Assembly (NCBI GenBank): GCA_039881045.1
Contig: JAYWVB010000022.1
Location: 372,001 to 436,000, forward strand
DNA: 64,000 nucleotides
Direction: 5' to 3'
From: Chaetomium olivaceum
Taxonomy: Eukaryota; Ascomycota; Sordariomycetes; Sordariales; Chaetomiaceae
The notes beneath the pieces are model-generated. The model was not told where the DNA came from and made no database searches. It saw nothing but the letters and a program-made list of their open reading frames with translations. The position numbers and the translations under genes are program-made. Below are positions 1 through 10,932 of the stretch, one piece after another (position 1 is the first letter of the stretch; each line of letters begins with the position of its first letter).

Positions 1-537
1 GGAGAGGATCTACGAAGTGTCAGTCGCGGGGTCAGGGGATCAAAATCTAAAAGGTCGAAAACGCACTCGGAGACACAACTCATCTGGAAGGGTGGTAAAT
101 GGATCCTTCTTGAGCAGGGGGCTGACAAACTGATGGACAAAACTCAGTTGCCCGCTGGTGCAAAGGTTCAAGAGATCCGCCAGCAGTCGGGTCCTCTGGC
201 CACCGTTGCATTGCACAAAGTATTTTCGCAGCTCAGAAAGATAAGCCTCTTCGTCCTCTCCCGCATTGCTCCAGTTCAGTCTCGAGTGTGACGGTCCGGG
301 GGAGGCCGCAGGTGTCGGCGGGGGTGGTGGTGAGCCAGTGACTTGTTCGAAGTCGGCTGCTGGCGTGCTCATACTCGGTGTCGGTGGCCCCCTTGGCCGT
401 TGCTGCGACAGCTTCACATTGTGGGTATTCAAGGACAGTTCCTCGTTGAAGACAGCACCTCTTCGCTCGGAGAAGCTAGCCGGCCGGTTGTAGGGCGGCA
501 TCTCGATAGGCGCAAAGGGAAACGGCGGAATCGCGAC
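1..537 (-). CDS. F-box protein, N-terminal part (probable F-box/WD40 SCF subunit), cut by left edge
   Basis: Seen: an exon read leftwards to base 67 ends with LPDELCLR. A 57-nt intron (66 to 10, donor GTGCGT, acceptor TTCGTAG) follows, and the next exon starts ATC CTC TCC, giving LPDELCLRILS, a textbook F-box start. Upstream lies the helical segment RTRLLADLLNLCTSGQLSFV, which looks like the dimerisation (D) region before the F-box of beta-TrCP/Fbw7/Cdc4 proteins, preceded by a Ser/Pro-rich tail. Known: such proteins recruit phosphorylated substrates to SCF ubiquitin ligases through C-terminal WD40 repeats, which here lie outside the window. Start: the first ATG in this exon is at 501 (MPPYNRP...), but the frame stays open upstream to a good acceptor (GGTTGCAG just before 537), so an earlier 5' exon is likely. 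Neurospora FWD-1 is a plausible orthologue but is unproven. Confidence 0.7.
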
Positions 538-2814
538 CTGCAACCACTATCTCACGCCGCGTTGATCAAATATGAGCACCTAGGTCGGATGTCACCGAGA
601 GCGGGGAGTGCAGGCAACCGATCGTCGCGCGGGAGAAGTTCGATGGTATGACGTCGGAATGCCCGGCTCGAATTGTAACGGTTCGGTATCGAGGTTGCAA
701 GTAGGCAAGTCACTGATGTCCTGCACGCGTGCGGGGGTCGTCCACTGGCAAAGAGAGAGATCACGATCAAATAGCCCCGGGATAGAAAGTCGGAAGTCGG
801 TCGGAACCAAGGTGACGAACTAAGCCGACGGGGGAGGGCGGAAACAGGGAAAAGGGGCGCTGAACCGAGGGTAGGTTGAGCGGGCGCGATAGGAAGGGAT
901 GGCAAGGTCTGGTGTAAACGCGCGTGTTACACCATGAAAATGCCCTTCCAGATCGTCAAGTTCGCGGGGTTCAAGGGAGGTCGTGGAGAAGGCCAACTGC
1001 TTTAGGTTCGGATGCGAGGGCTGAGGAAGGGGAAGAAATACGAGGCGGGAAGGGGCGCCTCTTCCCTGAATTCCCATGCGCCGAATGAGGAGCAAGCTGA
1101 CCGGCCAGGCCCAGGGGTGTCTGCCATTGTATGGAGCTGCCCCACATGGAAAATGGCACGGGCCCACTTTATCGACGCCGCCAGGGCCGCACCCAACCTT
1201 TGGCCCTTGCCCATCCGCCACCTGTTACAACCCCCCTCCCTCAACCCTTCAAACCCTTGATCAAATGGAGCCACGATGGGTTGTGGGTGGGTTGGTTTCT
1301 CGACAGAGAGCCCACCGCTTCTTTGAAGGCATTCGCTCTCACGCGACCCAAAATCTCATCTCGTCATTCTAGGCTTGTGCTGGCACATTGGGCAGCCTTT
1401 CCTGTTCGGTGATCAGGATGGGAAGTCCAACAGCGCCCGGCAGCAGCGGAGCACGGCAGCAGGCCCTGTCGTCCATCGAAACCTCTCCACTAACAGCCGT
1501 TCCAGCCCTCGAGTCCTGCATGTCAGCATCCACACTTTGCGGCAACTGACACTCCATGTCAAGACCACCAACATCACCGCCTTCGGAGCGCGTTGCAGTG
1601 TTTGCGCTCAAGGCTTCTTCTAAGCGGCGAAGTCCACCAAAACGCCTATAATAACCCGGGACCTTGTCCTTATAAAACTGTACCTGCAGATCGGCAAACA
1701 CAAGCGGAGGGGTTTGCAAGGTTCAGGGCTTTCCAGCAGTATTTACACAATAACTACGATATATGTATACAGGCGGATAAGAGGTTCAATGCTGGCATTT
1801 AACAGCGCTTGGAGGACTCGCCTGCAAGGACAACCCCAGGGGATGGAGCCGACGACTGGCACTTCGGAAGGTTACCCAACTTCTGGGCCCAATGTGCTGT
1901 GTCGGGCTGTGCCGCTACCCACATGAGGCACACGGCACACCGCGAGATTGCATCAGCCTGCATCGAGATTGCTGCTGTGTCCATCTATCATGCCTCGCTC
2001 TTGTCCGTCCGATGCTACAAGGGTATAGAGTGAGCGCCCTTTCCGTTTCCCTCGGTCAATGTTTGCGGCTGCCAGTTTGACGGAACACAAAACAGTTTGT
2101 CGGTTATCCCTCCAAAATAAAAGAACCAGCCATTGCCAACATGCCTTTCTCCAGCAAAAGTCGCAGATTGGGTAAGCCCAAATCATGGAACTCTTTGTCG
2201 CAAGATTTACAATTTGCACGACTTACAACGCCGTCTCCCAAGTTTGCTCAGCCTCGTCCTGATAATTCAAGATGAGACTGAAAAGCGTTGCCTTGTCCAT
2301 GGATCTCGCTGAGGACGCAATCAAGGTCAGACGCATCTCGTCCAACCCATCAGTTGAAACAACCGACAGCGCCGCCAGGACTGTGCCTGAAACGTCCCCA
2401 CTTGCCGAGGCCGTTGTCACATTTAGCCTCAGTTGGAGTGCTTTTTCGCTTCGCCGGAGCCTGGCCATTCGACTGCAAATGGCACTGGAACCGACCATAA
2501 TTGAAGGGTTGCGTCATCAAACCACCCAAGGCCACAGCAGCTGGTGTTACCACACCTACGGAAACCAAGATGCAGAGGCCTGCAGTGCACCGACTGTAGT
2601 ATGTCTTCGAACGTAATGGCGAAGAGTTAGCCTGCGCCGAACTGTTTTGACACATTCATGACGAGCCAAGTGACCCAATCCACATGAGACCTCGTTGGGG
2701 GAAACGCTGGATCCAGAACGCCCGCTCTAAGCCACGCCGCGTTTTATGCCTATGCATGGCACGCTCGATACCTATTCTAACCAAACGCCGGACCCAAAAC
2801 ACCAAACGTACATG
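538..2814. other. 2.3-kb spacer, no gene recognised
   Basis: This stretch separates the F-box gene (5' side) from the 3' end of the metal transporter. It probably holds the F-box gene's promoter, long 5' leader and perhaps a 5' exon. Frames open for about 60-130 codons occur on both strands, but none shows a recognisable family. The least dismissible is a minus-strand helical stretch (about 2500 to 2223) that ends near a good donor (GTAAGT at about 2225) and has a hydrophobic segment upstream near 2560. It could be a fragment of an unrecognised spliced gene, but I cannot support that. Confidence 0.4.
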
Positions 2815-4055
2815 TCAATGATGGTGGTGGCCGAACCGCGTCAGCAATGGTAGCAGAAACCCCACCACTGTCGCAAGTGTATCCCGCAACTGAAGTTTGG
2901 CTGGCTTCTTGTGAGAAGAGCCGCCGCTTTCAGAATACCCGTTCCCACTCGAATGGTGGTCGTGACCTGCCGAATTGTTCTCTTCCTGCATCGCATGCAT
3001 TGCGACGTACCTAGGGGCGGCGTTAGCGCACCACGCTGTGGTGCTCAAGGAGTAGATACGAAACCTACAAGAACGTCCCGGCGCTGAAGAGGAGGAGCAT
3101 GCCGGTCCACCACTGTGCTGCCTCGCCGTCCATGCTGTCGCCCCCGACCAGTGAAACGATAAAATATGTCGCCAATGCTCCAGCGGGAGCGGCAAGACTG
3201 AACACCATGAGGTGCACGCGAGCCGCTCGCTTCGAGAGGCCTTGCTTTAGCAAAATCGAAGTCAGCCCAAACGCGGCTGGCGCTTTGTGCACTAGGATCG
3301 CGAAAAAGATGATGAGTCCAACACTCAAGTTGGACGTCGTAGCGGAAGCCCCCATCGCGATACCGTCTGCCGCTGCATGTATAACGAGGCCTAGCGTAGT
3401 GGCTAGACTGCGGCTTTGCTTCGGTGACGGCGCAAGGGAACCCAAAAAGCCCTCTGATTCCTCCTCTCCGGACACGCTGGACCCAGCTAGATCCTCCAGA
3501 CTGACGTGCCTACTTGTCGGCGCTGATTGAAACCTCTCTGTCGCATGGCGGGGCAGTCGGTCGACGAGAAACATGAGAGCAAAGCCGATAACCAAGGCAA
3601 ATCCAATGCTGAAAGCGGGCAGTTCGCGGTTCTGGCTCGCGTGCTCCTCCTCGGCTCGTCCGGATATCCCAACCAATGTCCGCCCCTTCGGCTGTGGCGG
3701 CTGGTGCGAGTGTTGTTGCGAAGCCGCTGCAAGAGCCTCGATTCCTTCCGGTAGGATGACAATCAAGCAGCTTCCGACGAGCAACCCTGCCCCGAGGGAG
3801 GCGATGAGCCGCAGTTGCGAATGCGAAAGAGAGAACGACAACGGGAGCGCGCCGGCGAGGAAGGAGCTGTCGCACAAATGAATTAGTTTGCGCTACTAGT
3901 AGAATCAACACACAAGTACGCAAAGGATACTCACGCCACGGCCATGACGACCTGTCAGGGCAAGCAGTTAGCGCATCATCCCATCAAGGTCCATGTTCTA
4001 AAAGCTCGCAGCGGCCACTTACGGAGGTCGCGATAAGAAATATTAAGCCGGCCAT
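2815..4055 (-). CDS. ZIP-family metal transporter, ZIP9/ATX2 type
   Basis: Four exons: 4055-4023, 3951-3935, 3866-3069 and 3010-2815, joining in frame to 347 residues. The start MAGLIFLIATSVVMAVASFL runs into the first membrane helix, followed by a helix carrying GAGLLVGSCLIVILPEG, as in SLC39A9/ZIP9 and yeast Atx2. Later helices carry the metal-site motifs HAAADGIAMGAS and HKAPAAFG. The last exon restores the family motif GTFLYVA at the splice, and the protein ends in a His tail (FGHHHH) after one more membrane segment. A His-containing loop (about residues 55-75) probably senses or binds zinc. Known: these transporters sit in Golgi/trans-Golgi membranes and move Zn or Mn to the cytosol. Exon 2 is only 17 nt, so gene finders may start too late. 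It diverges from HAT1, sharing a 672-bp promoter. Confidence 0.88.
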
Positions 4056-4727
4056 ATCGAGCAGCTATCGATTAGTACACTGCTAGGAAGCTGGAATCCT
4101 AAAATCCTTCTTGCCAGCTCATTGGCGTTGTTCGACAAAGCTGGCGGCCTGGAAGATTGATTTTTCTCGAGTTCCTCGAACGGCTTGGCTGGCAAGCTGG
4201 CAGGTTGGTTGGACCCTTATTCAGCCTGGAGGTAGATCGACGGAGATGGCTTGCCCCGCAGCCCGTCGCTCCCGTTGAGCTTGACCATATTAGGCTAGCG
4301 TCATCTTGCCCTCTCGTGGTACCCCTGGCGTTCCTGCACTGTGGACGTGTGCATAAAGCTAATGTATGTACATACATACATCGCATGGTGCTGGGACATC
4401 TTTACTCTTCAAAATCGCAAGGAAATAGATGAAATTGACTATTCACAGAAAACTATCATTTCTATCATCTCAAGTAGAAAGTGACAGCAGAGAGAGGTAG
4501 AACCAGGGAGCCGAAAGCTTGCTGTTCACAGAGGAACGGTGCCATGTGGGGCAATGCGGTCCGAGCGCTCACTCAATTAAACCAGTGCGTGCATCTTAAC
4601 CGCGACCAGAGCGCGTCGCGATTTGCGAACAGGCAACTTTCCTTCACTTCCATTGCAGCTTTGCGACTTTAACTTTCCTAAGTTCTTTCCATAATTATTG
4701 AAATTGACGTGAACGACATTGCCAAAA
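4056..4727. promoter_or_regulatory. Shared divergent promoter of the ZIP transporter and HAT1
   Basis: The two genes are transcribed away from this 672-bp spacer, so it must hold both promoters. A short TA/CA-rich near-palindrome (ATGTATGTACATACATACAT, 4364-4383) is the only conspicuous structure. No gene was seen. Confidence 0.5.
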
Positions 4728-6250
4728 ATGGCCTCGGACGATGCTTGTGAGTCTTATTTTTTTTGGCATATTCAAATCTCTGTTATCGAAAGCTAACCTT
4801 TACTAGGGTCGACGTCGTCCAACGACGCGCTGCTCCTGTCGCTCGTATCCCCGTCCTCGGCGGGAGTCAAGACTGTCGGCGACAGCTTCCATCCAAAATT
4901 CACATACCCCATTTTTGGCGATAGCGAGGAGATATTCGGCTACCAAAACCTCAAAATCAACCTCCGGTACAATGCGAGCGATATGCGCCCGAACTTGTCG
5001 ATCACATACGGCAAAAAGTTCGACACCATAGGAGATACAGAGGCGACCGATGTCGAGGCCATTCTGCGCGAATTCGTTCCCGATGTTGCATTTCAGAAGA
5101 AGAAGGATTTCGAGACTGCGGTCAAGGGCCTCCGGAAAAACTGGACTCCTCCCGGACAGCTTGCAACAACGTTTGACGTCAAGGGCAAGACTTTCGAGAT
5201 CTGGAAAGGGAACTTGGCCGACCCCGCCGTCAGACAGGTGATTAGTCGCATTCAAATCCTCGTTCCGCTGTTCATTGAAGGCGGGAGCGCGATTGATTTG
5301 GAGGACCCTGATATCGACCGTTGGACCGTTTTCTTTCTGTACCAGAAGAATACAGCCTCGAGCGATGCCGACAGCAACCCTTACGTCTTCGCCGGTTACT
5401 CCACAGTATATCGCTTCTTTCACTTCCGGCTGCCTACACCTCCCCAGTCTCCCTCGGAGGCCGACCTAGAGAAAGCGACCCTCGCTCAGGACTTCGACCT
5501 GTCCGAATTGCCCTGCCGCAACAGGATTTCGCAGTTCATTGTCCTCCCTCCGTTTCAGGGGAACGGATTAGGTCCTAGACTGTACAGTCATATTTTTGGG
5601 GACTACATCAAGCATCCGCAGACAACCGAGATTACAGTTGAGGATCCGAACGAGGCCTTCGACGACATGCGCGACATTGCGGATCTGCAGTACCTGCGCC
5701 AGCTTCCCGACTTCCAAAAACTCCACATCAACACAGACATCGAGATCCCCAAAGTCGGCGCCGCGCCAAACAACATCGTCGATAAGGCGGCATGCGAGGC
5801 CGTGCGTCTCAAGGCTAAAATGGCGCCCCGCCAGTTCGCGCGCGTACTCGAGATGTACCTTATGTCCAAGCTCCCGGAGCCCGTCCAACCCGGGATTTCT
5901 CCAGAGAAGTCGGCGCCCAATGCGACCAAGGAGCAGAAGCACGAGTACCGCCTTTGGAGGCTGATGCTCAAGAAGAGGATATACAAGCACAACAAGGACG
6001 CGCTTGGCGAACTCGAGATCCCCGAGCGCATCTCCAAGCTGGAGGAAACGGTGTCGAGCGTCGAGTTCGACTACGCGCGCCTGCTGGCTAGGGCGGACGA
6101 CAGCAGCAGCAACGCCTTGCGGAGGAGCAGCCCAAGGAGGCAGCGGCTACTGTTGCTTCCAATGGATCGTCGGCAAACGAGAAGCGCAAGGCGGTAGATG
6201 ATGGCGAGGAGCCGGCCAGCAACAAAAAGGCCAGGGTTGAGGATGAATGA
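4728..6250 (+). CDS. HAT1: Histone acetyltransferase type B catalytic subunit HAT1 (apparent frameshift near 6100)
   Basis: Known role: HAT1 acetylates newly made histone H4 (K5/K12) with its WD40 partner Hat2, in cytosol and nucleus. Seen: a 19-nt first exon (4728-4746, MASDDA) is spliced to 4807 (giving MASDDAWSTSSND). The HAT1 N-terminal domain follows, then the GNAT core with the acetyl-CoA loop QGNGLGPRLYSHIF (about 5554-5595) and the C-terminal helical domain. The frame breaks in a CAG run at 6099-6103. As read, it ends at 6197 with a Ser/Arg tail; one base more gives a Gln-rich then lysine-rich nuclear tail (EKRKAVDDGEEP, NKKARVEDE) ending at 6248-6250, which looks like the natural C terminus. 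The corrected length is about 487 residues. The catalytic core is unaffected. Confidence 0.92.
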
Positions 6251-6561
6251 GAGATGCTGACCACGAGATTAATCTCAGAATATGGTCGCTTTCTCCGGTT
6301 TTGGGAAGGGCGGCTGGTAATGGATATCATGTAGCCATTGCATGTATTTTTTCCTGGGTTGTGTACACTACGGCGTTAGGTGCGACAGTCTTGATTCTAT
6401 TTGAGATGAAGGAGCGTTGGCATTTGGGAGATAGTTGCCATTGACTTCTCCAAAAATGAAAACATTTTTAACCCACGTCTATCCCTAACATCGGGTCCCA
6501 TTACACCGAAAGAAACGAAGATTTTATGTCTCTCCCCCCGGCCTATGTCTGGCCTTCACCC

Positions 6562-7610
6562 CTACTGGAACTGACTCCCAGGGAACCTCGTCCCATTCAC
6601 CCCCTGCACGCCCTGCCCAAGCTGGCTCGCCACAACCGTCGCCTCCCTCACGGCCCGCGCAACAGTGCCCCTCACCCGCCCCTCCTCCAGCACCAACAAC
6701 CCCCCGATAGTGCACCCACCCGGCGTGCTGACCTTATCCCTCAACAACGCGGGGTGGTCCCCATTCAACACCAAGCCCGCCGCCCCTTTCATAGTCTGCG
6801 CGGCCATGCGCTGGGCCTCGGCGCGCGGCAGGCCCATGGCAACGGCACCATCGATGGCGGCCTCGAGCATGAGGGCGAAGAAGGCCGGGCCCGAGCCGCA
6901 CAGCGACGTGCACACGTCCATGGTCGAGGGGGGCAGGTAGACGACCTCGCCGATGCGCTTGAAGATCCACGTCACCAGCCCCAGCGTGTCCGGGTCCAGC
7001 GGCGGGTTGGAGATGCCGATCACCGTCATGCTCTCGCGGATCAGGGAGGCTGTGTTGGGCATCGCGCGGACGACGCGGCATTGGACTGTCTTGTCGTCGT
7101 TGGCGTCCGCGAGCGTGGATACGATTTGGGATTCGGTTACGCCCGCCAGGATGCTGATTAGTAGTTTGCCGTGTAGCGCGCTCGCCATCCCCTCCTCGGA
7201 GAGGACCTCCTTCACCATGTAGGGCTTGCAGGCGAGGATGACGACGTCGGCCTTTTGGACGGAGGGGACGTTGGCGTTCTGCGCGATGGTCACGGCCGAG
7301 AGGTGTTGGGCGAAGGTCGTCTTGAGCTTCTTGACGGACTCGGGGCGGCGCACGCAGGCGATGAAGCGCGAGGGGAGGCGGGTGGTGACGGTGGTCTCGT
7401 AGAGCGGGGTGGAAGTGCCCGAGACGGAGGGCTTGGTGTTGGCGTCTTGCATTTCGCTGATCGAGGCGAGAATGCCGGAGAGAATGGCGATGCCCATGGT
7501 CCCTGGGTGTGTCAGTTTTGCGAGGTGAAGTCGAGATGATGGTGACACTTACCGCAGCCGAGGACGGCCACGGTCAGCTCAGAAGAGCTGCCGTCCTGAA
7601 GTGCACTCAT
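6562..7610 (-). CDS. PRO3: Pyrroline-5-carboxylate reductase
   Basis: Catalyses the last step of proline synthesis, NAD(P)H-dependent reduction of 1-pyrroline-5-carboxylate, normally in the cytosol as an oligomer. Exon 1 (7610-7553) encodes MSALQDGSSSELTVAVLGCG and exon 2 runs 7502-6562, together 332 residues. The splice rebuilds the dinucleotide-binding motif GCGTMGIAI. Further landmarks are ILACKPYMV, RAMPNTASLI, the family signature around CGSGPAFFALMLEAAIDGAV, and STPGGCTIGGL in the C-terminal dimerisation domain. The length is slightly above yeast Pro3 because of a Ser/Thr-rich insert after the first strand. There are no frame problems. Confidence 0.95.
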
Positions 7611-8512
7611 TTTGTGATTTTGTGGTGGTGGTTTGGTAGTGGTTTGGTGATATTAAAGTTGAAGTTGGAGGGGCCCGAGTTCGGAGAGATAAAAGAGACT
7701 CGGGGGAAGGAGGTATAAGTCAGAGGACCCCTTAAGGATTCCTTCAAGGACGAGCGGGTCGAGTTCGGTAACTCACGGTTCAACGAAGCGCAGGAGGTTA
7801 GGGACAAGGAGCTGGTGTTACAATCCGAGAGCGAAACCGGGATATTTACACGCAGTAACGAATTTAACAATACTTCGATATATTAGCACAAACTGCCTTA
7901 CTTATGTGTCTTTCCATTTCACAGTTTTCTTATCCAGACTTCAGACCAAAAACTTTTGGAGTGGCCAAACAACCCCTCCCCCGCAATGCTCGACGGGACT
8001 ACTCACCGCCTACCCAAACAGGTTAGTGCAAATAGGCTCCCGGACGGATCGAAGCCGAAAGGAACGTGACGAAACGCGATCTTCTGAGCTACGAAGTATT
8101 ACCTAGTTAATGTTTCTTCGATCGTTTCTTTTCTGTTATTTCGTTCATTCTTCCTACTTCTAGCCTTTGTTCTAGAAGAAGCTTTACAATTCCGTTACAA
8201 CTACCTATCTACCTTAGGTATTCGTAGCTGAAATTGAAAGGGAAACAACCTTGCTCTGACGGGGAGCCCGGTCCTTGCAGCCAACAACGCCAAGAGCCAG
8301 AGAACTTCGTCCCCGGCAACACCAACACATGGTGGGGAGCTGCAAGAGCACCCCGTCGAACATCCGTCTATAGCGCGAGCTTCCACATGACGAACACCCT
8401 AATCACATGAAAGCTTCATTCTCGCATCATAGCCAATGCCGTCATCCCCATACAAAACGCGCTCAACAACCAAGAGTTAAACAGACGGATAACTACCACA
8501 AAGCACGACACC
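7611..8512. promoter_or_regulatory. Divergent spacer between PRO3 and CTK3
   Basis: The 902-bp spacer holds the promoters of both flanking genes. It is AT-richer than the genes. A perfect copy of the palindrome-like motif TACCTTAGGTA lies at 8210-8220, and its reverse complement is found again near 59 kb. No gene or RNA was recognised. Confidence 0.45.
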
Positions 8513-9414
8513 ATGGCCGACCCTTTTGAAGTCCGCATGCGGTTTACCAACCAGCTCCGCCAGCTTAACGCATCGGTGACATCGGCACAGAAAGCAGCAC
8601 AGTATGCTCTAAAATACCGAGACATGGCCGAGGACTTGCACTCATGCATATTGGAGCAGCTCGAGAGGGTGGGTTTCACCCAACCCCCTACCAGGTACAA
8701 GTTGAATGTTAGCTGACTGAGGCGGCAGAATAATATGAACACGCGAGCCAATATCATGTACTTTATCGAGCACTTTCTCGACATAGCCCATAAGGACGGC
8801 TACGACGACTACGTGCGCATGATGCAGCGTGACATTATTCGTGTCGTGGACGCGGTAGCGCCAGATGATGGGTCGGGAGCGGCCAACGTCAAGGTCGTCC
8901 GGAAGGTGAGCCCTCCTTATCCCCAGCCCAACCGCCATGATTCCGCCAACTAACCAACTCTTGATAGGTCCTCCATGCGCTCCAAAACAAAACCTTCCTC
9001 GAAGCCCAGGCCGTAACCCAGATTGAAGAAGTTCTCAAAGAGCGCGATGCCTCAGCCCAAGACATCGCCATGTCCTCGCCGCCCATTAACGGAGACGATA
9101 ACCTCGGCGACATGCCCCCATCCCGCACACTGCCCCCTTATAACAAGAAGGGCAACGCCCCGCCGAAGCTCGACAAAAAGCAGACTGAGCAACGGATTGA
9201 GGAGGACCGGGAGCGGCACAAGCGGCAGAGGGAGAACATCTGGGCGGTTCCGCCCGGTGAGGACGCCGAGATGGAGAAGCTGTGGGAAGAGACTAGCGAC
9301 CTTGGGGAGGACGACCATCGGATGGGAGAGGAGGAGTGGGCGGAGTGGAAGGCCGAGTTCGAGGCGCGGCGGTGTTCACATCGTAAGGAGGGTGCTGCTA
9401 ATGGCGCGCATTAA
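8513..9414 (+). CDS. CTK3: CTD kinase subunit gamma, Ctk3
   Basis: Known: Ctk3 is the regulatory subunit of the CTDK-I complex (Ctk1 kinase, Ctk2 cyclin), which phosphorylates Ser2 of the RNA polymerase II C-terminal domain. Three exons (8513-8668, 8729-8905, 8968-9414), all splicing in phase 0, give 259 residues. The first 130 residues form the Ctk3 N-terminal helical domain, which resembles a CTD-interaction fold: MADPFEVRMRFTNQLRQLN..., then NTRANIMYFIEHFLDIA and VLHALQNKTFLEAQAV. A linker is followed by a charged, Trp-containing C-terminal segment (EDRERHKRQRENIWAVPPGE) typical of fungal members. Introns are 60 and 62 nt. Confidence 0.88.
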
Positions 9415-9855
9415 CAAGGTGATTGGTGGATGTGGGGATTAGATATTGCATTGCGCGGCGTTTATGGGTTGACTTGCATGGCAAAATCCTGGAAGGGCGT
9501 TGGTCAAGGTAAAGAGGGCTGAGGGATATCGTAATTTTCTGTGCTTTGACCGAGCATGTTCGTGTAGGCAGTTGGTTTGAATAGAGAGTGGGCACACCAT
9601 ATGGACCATCAGGACACCATACAGTTTGAGATCGGCTGGTATATGAGTTATAATGTTACATGTTTTTTTGTACATGCAGCGGAACAGCCGCAGGCTGGTC
9701 GTCATCGTCACATGCCGGTCTGGCCCGCCCTGGTCCTGGCCCTAGTCCGCCTTTCTATCCGTCCTTAGACCTTGGACCACTAAAGAGGTAGGCAGCGGCA
9801 TTCCACCTCGTGGCAAAACACCACACCTCTCCTATTTGGATGCCTCGCCACCCCT
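9415..9855. other. Convergent 3' spacer between CTK3 and bL12m
   Basis: These 441 bp lie between two converging genes and should hold both 3' UTRs and poly(A) sites. No coding or RNA feature was recognised. Confidence 0.5.
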
Positions 9856-10506
9856 CTACTCAATGGTAACCACGGCGCCCAGCTCCTTCATCGTCGCTAG
9901 GATCTTCTCGGCCTCGTCCTTTGGTACGGATTCCTTCATGAGCTTGGGCGCGCTCTCGACGAACTTCTTGGAGTCTACTAAGCTGAGACCCAGCAGGTTC
10001 TTGATCTCCTTGATGACCTTGGGCTTCGACCCGGCCTCGAACGACTGCAGCTTCACCGTGAAGAGCGTCTTCTCGGCCGCCGCGGGGGCGGCGTCTTCCT
10101 CCTCCTCGGCTGGCGCGGCCGCGGGGCCGGCGGGGGCAGCGGCGAAACCGCCCACGGGGAGGTCGGGGATGTTGAGGCGGGTCTGTGGATCGGGAATGTA
10201 TCATGTTAGTACGGCTTTGGTGATTTTGAATTCCTGTTATTGCTGCTGCGGCGGGGTATGGCTGATCTTCCGCACCTTCAAGCTCGAGACGAGGTCTGCC
10301 GTCTCCAGCAGGGTCAATTGGCTAATTTGGTCGACGATGGCCGAGATCTTGGGGTTGGTGGCGGCGGGGGCAGCCTCGGTTGAGTTGTACCTCCGGGTCA
10401 TGCGCTGCTGCTGGAGGAGGGAGCTCGAGGCACGGATCGGGGCGGCGCTGCTGGCGCGGAGCTGACGAGCGCAGCACTGGGCTGCGTACCTGCAGGAGAG
10501 CGACAT
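9856..10506 (-). CDS. mrpl12: Mitochondrial ribosomal protein bL12m (L7/L12)
   Basis: Forms the stalk of the mitochondrial large ribosomal subunit that recruits translation factors. Exon 1 (10506-10276) carries an Arg/Ser/Ala-rich mitochondrial presequence (MSLSCRYAAQCCARQLRASS) and the N-terminal dimerisation domain (ISAIVDQISQLTLLETADLV). Exon 2 (10182-9856) holds an Ala/Pro/Glu hinge and the C-terminal L7/L12 domain (TVKLQSFEAGSKPKVIKEIK to GAVVTIE). The total is 185 residues, with a phase-0 intron of 93 nt. It diverges from midasin. Yeast's orthologue is Mnp1. Confidence 0.93.
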
Positions 10507-10932
10507 GGCGGGGGCACTGAGGGGTCGAGAGAGGGACGCTGAGAAACGGTGGGTTATCGGCCGGTTGGGGCGTCGGGCGTGCGGATTGGCCTCGCGATGG
10601 GGTGCTGCTGTGGTCGAAATCCCGGAGATTTTTTCGGCCGTCGTTCGAAAAGTCTACCGGCTCGGCTGGTTGGGCCGGCCGGACAGGTGGCGGACAGCTG
10701 GAGCAGCACTCCTCGAGTCCTCCTGTCTGGGGTTCGGCTTGACAGGGGCTGTCAAGCAGCCTGTGGGCCCTGTCCCCCGTCTGCAATCCACCCATGCAGG
10801 TGCTGGAGATGCCCCACCTTGGCTTTTCTGAATGAAGAAAAAAAAGTTGAGATGGGAAAGAGAGCATCGAGTTGCAAGTCGCAACTCACACGAGGTCATA
10901 TCGACAAAAATACGCCATTTCCAACGCTGAGA
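10507..10932. promoter_or_regulatory. Shared divergent promoter of bL12m and midasin
   Basis: This 426-bp spacer separates two divergent starts. The midasin frame stays open through part of it without family similarity, so I treat it as promoter and leader. Both neighbours serve ribosome production, cytoplasmic and mitochondrial. Confidence 0.45.

Noticed and set aside
1369..2655. A small spliced gene in the left spacer
   Set aside because: Open stretches and a few splice-like sites exist, but no combination gives a recognisable protein; left as unexplained sequence.
6090..6250. Programmed frameshifting in HAT1 at the CAG run
   Set aside because: The same kind of one-base loss recurs in six other genes without a shared slippery sequence or downstream structure, so error is simpler.
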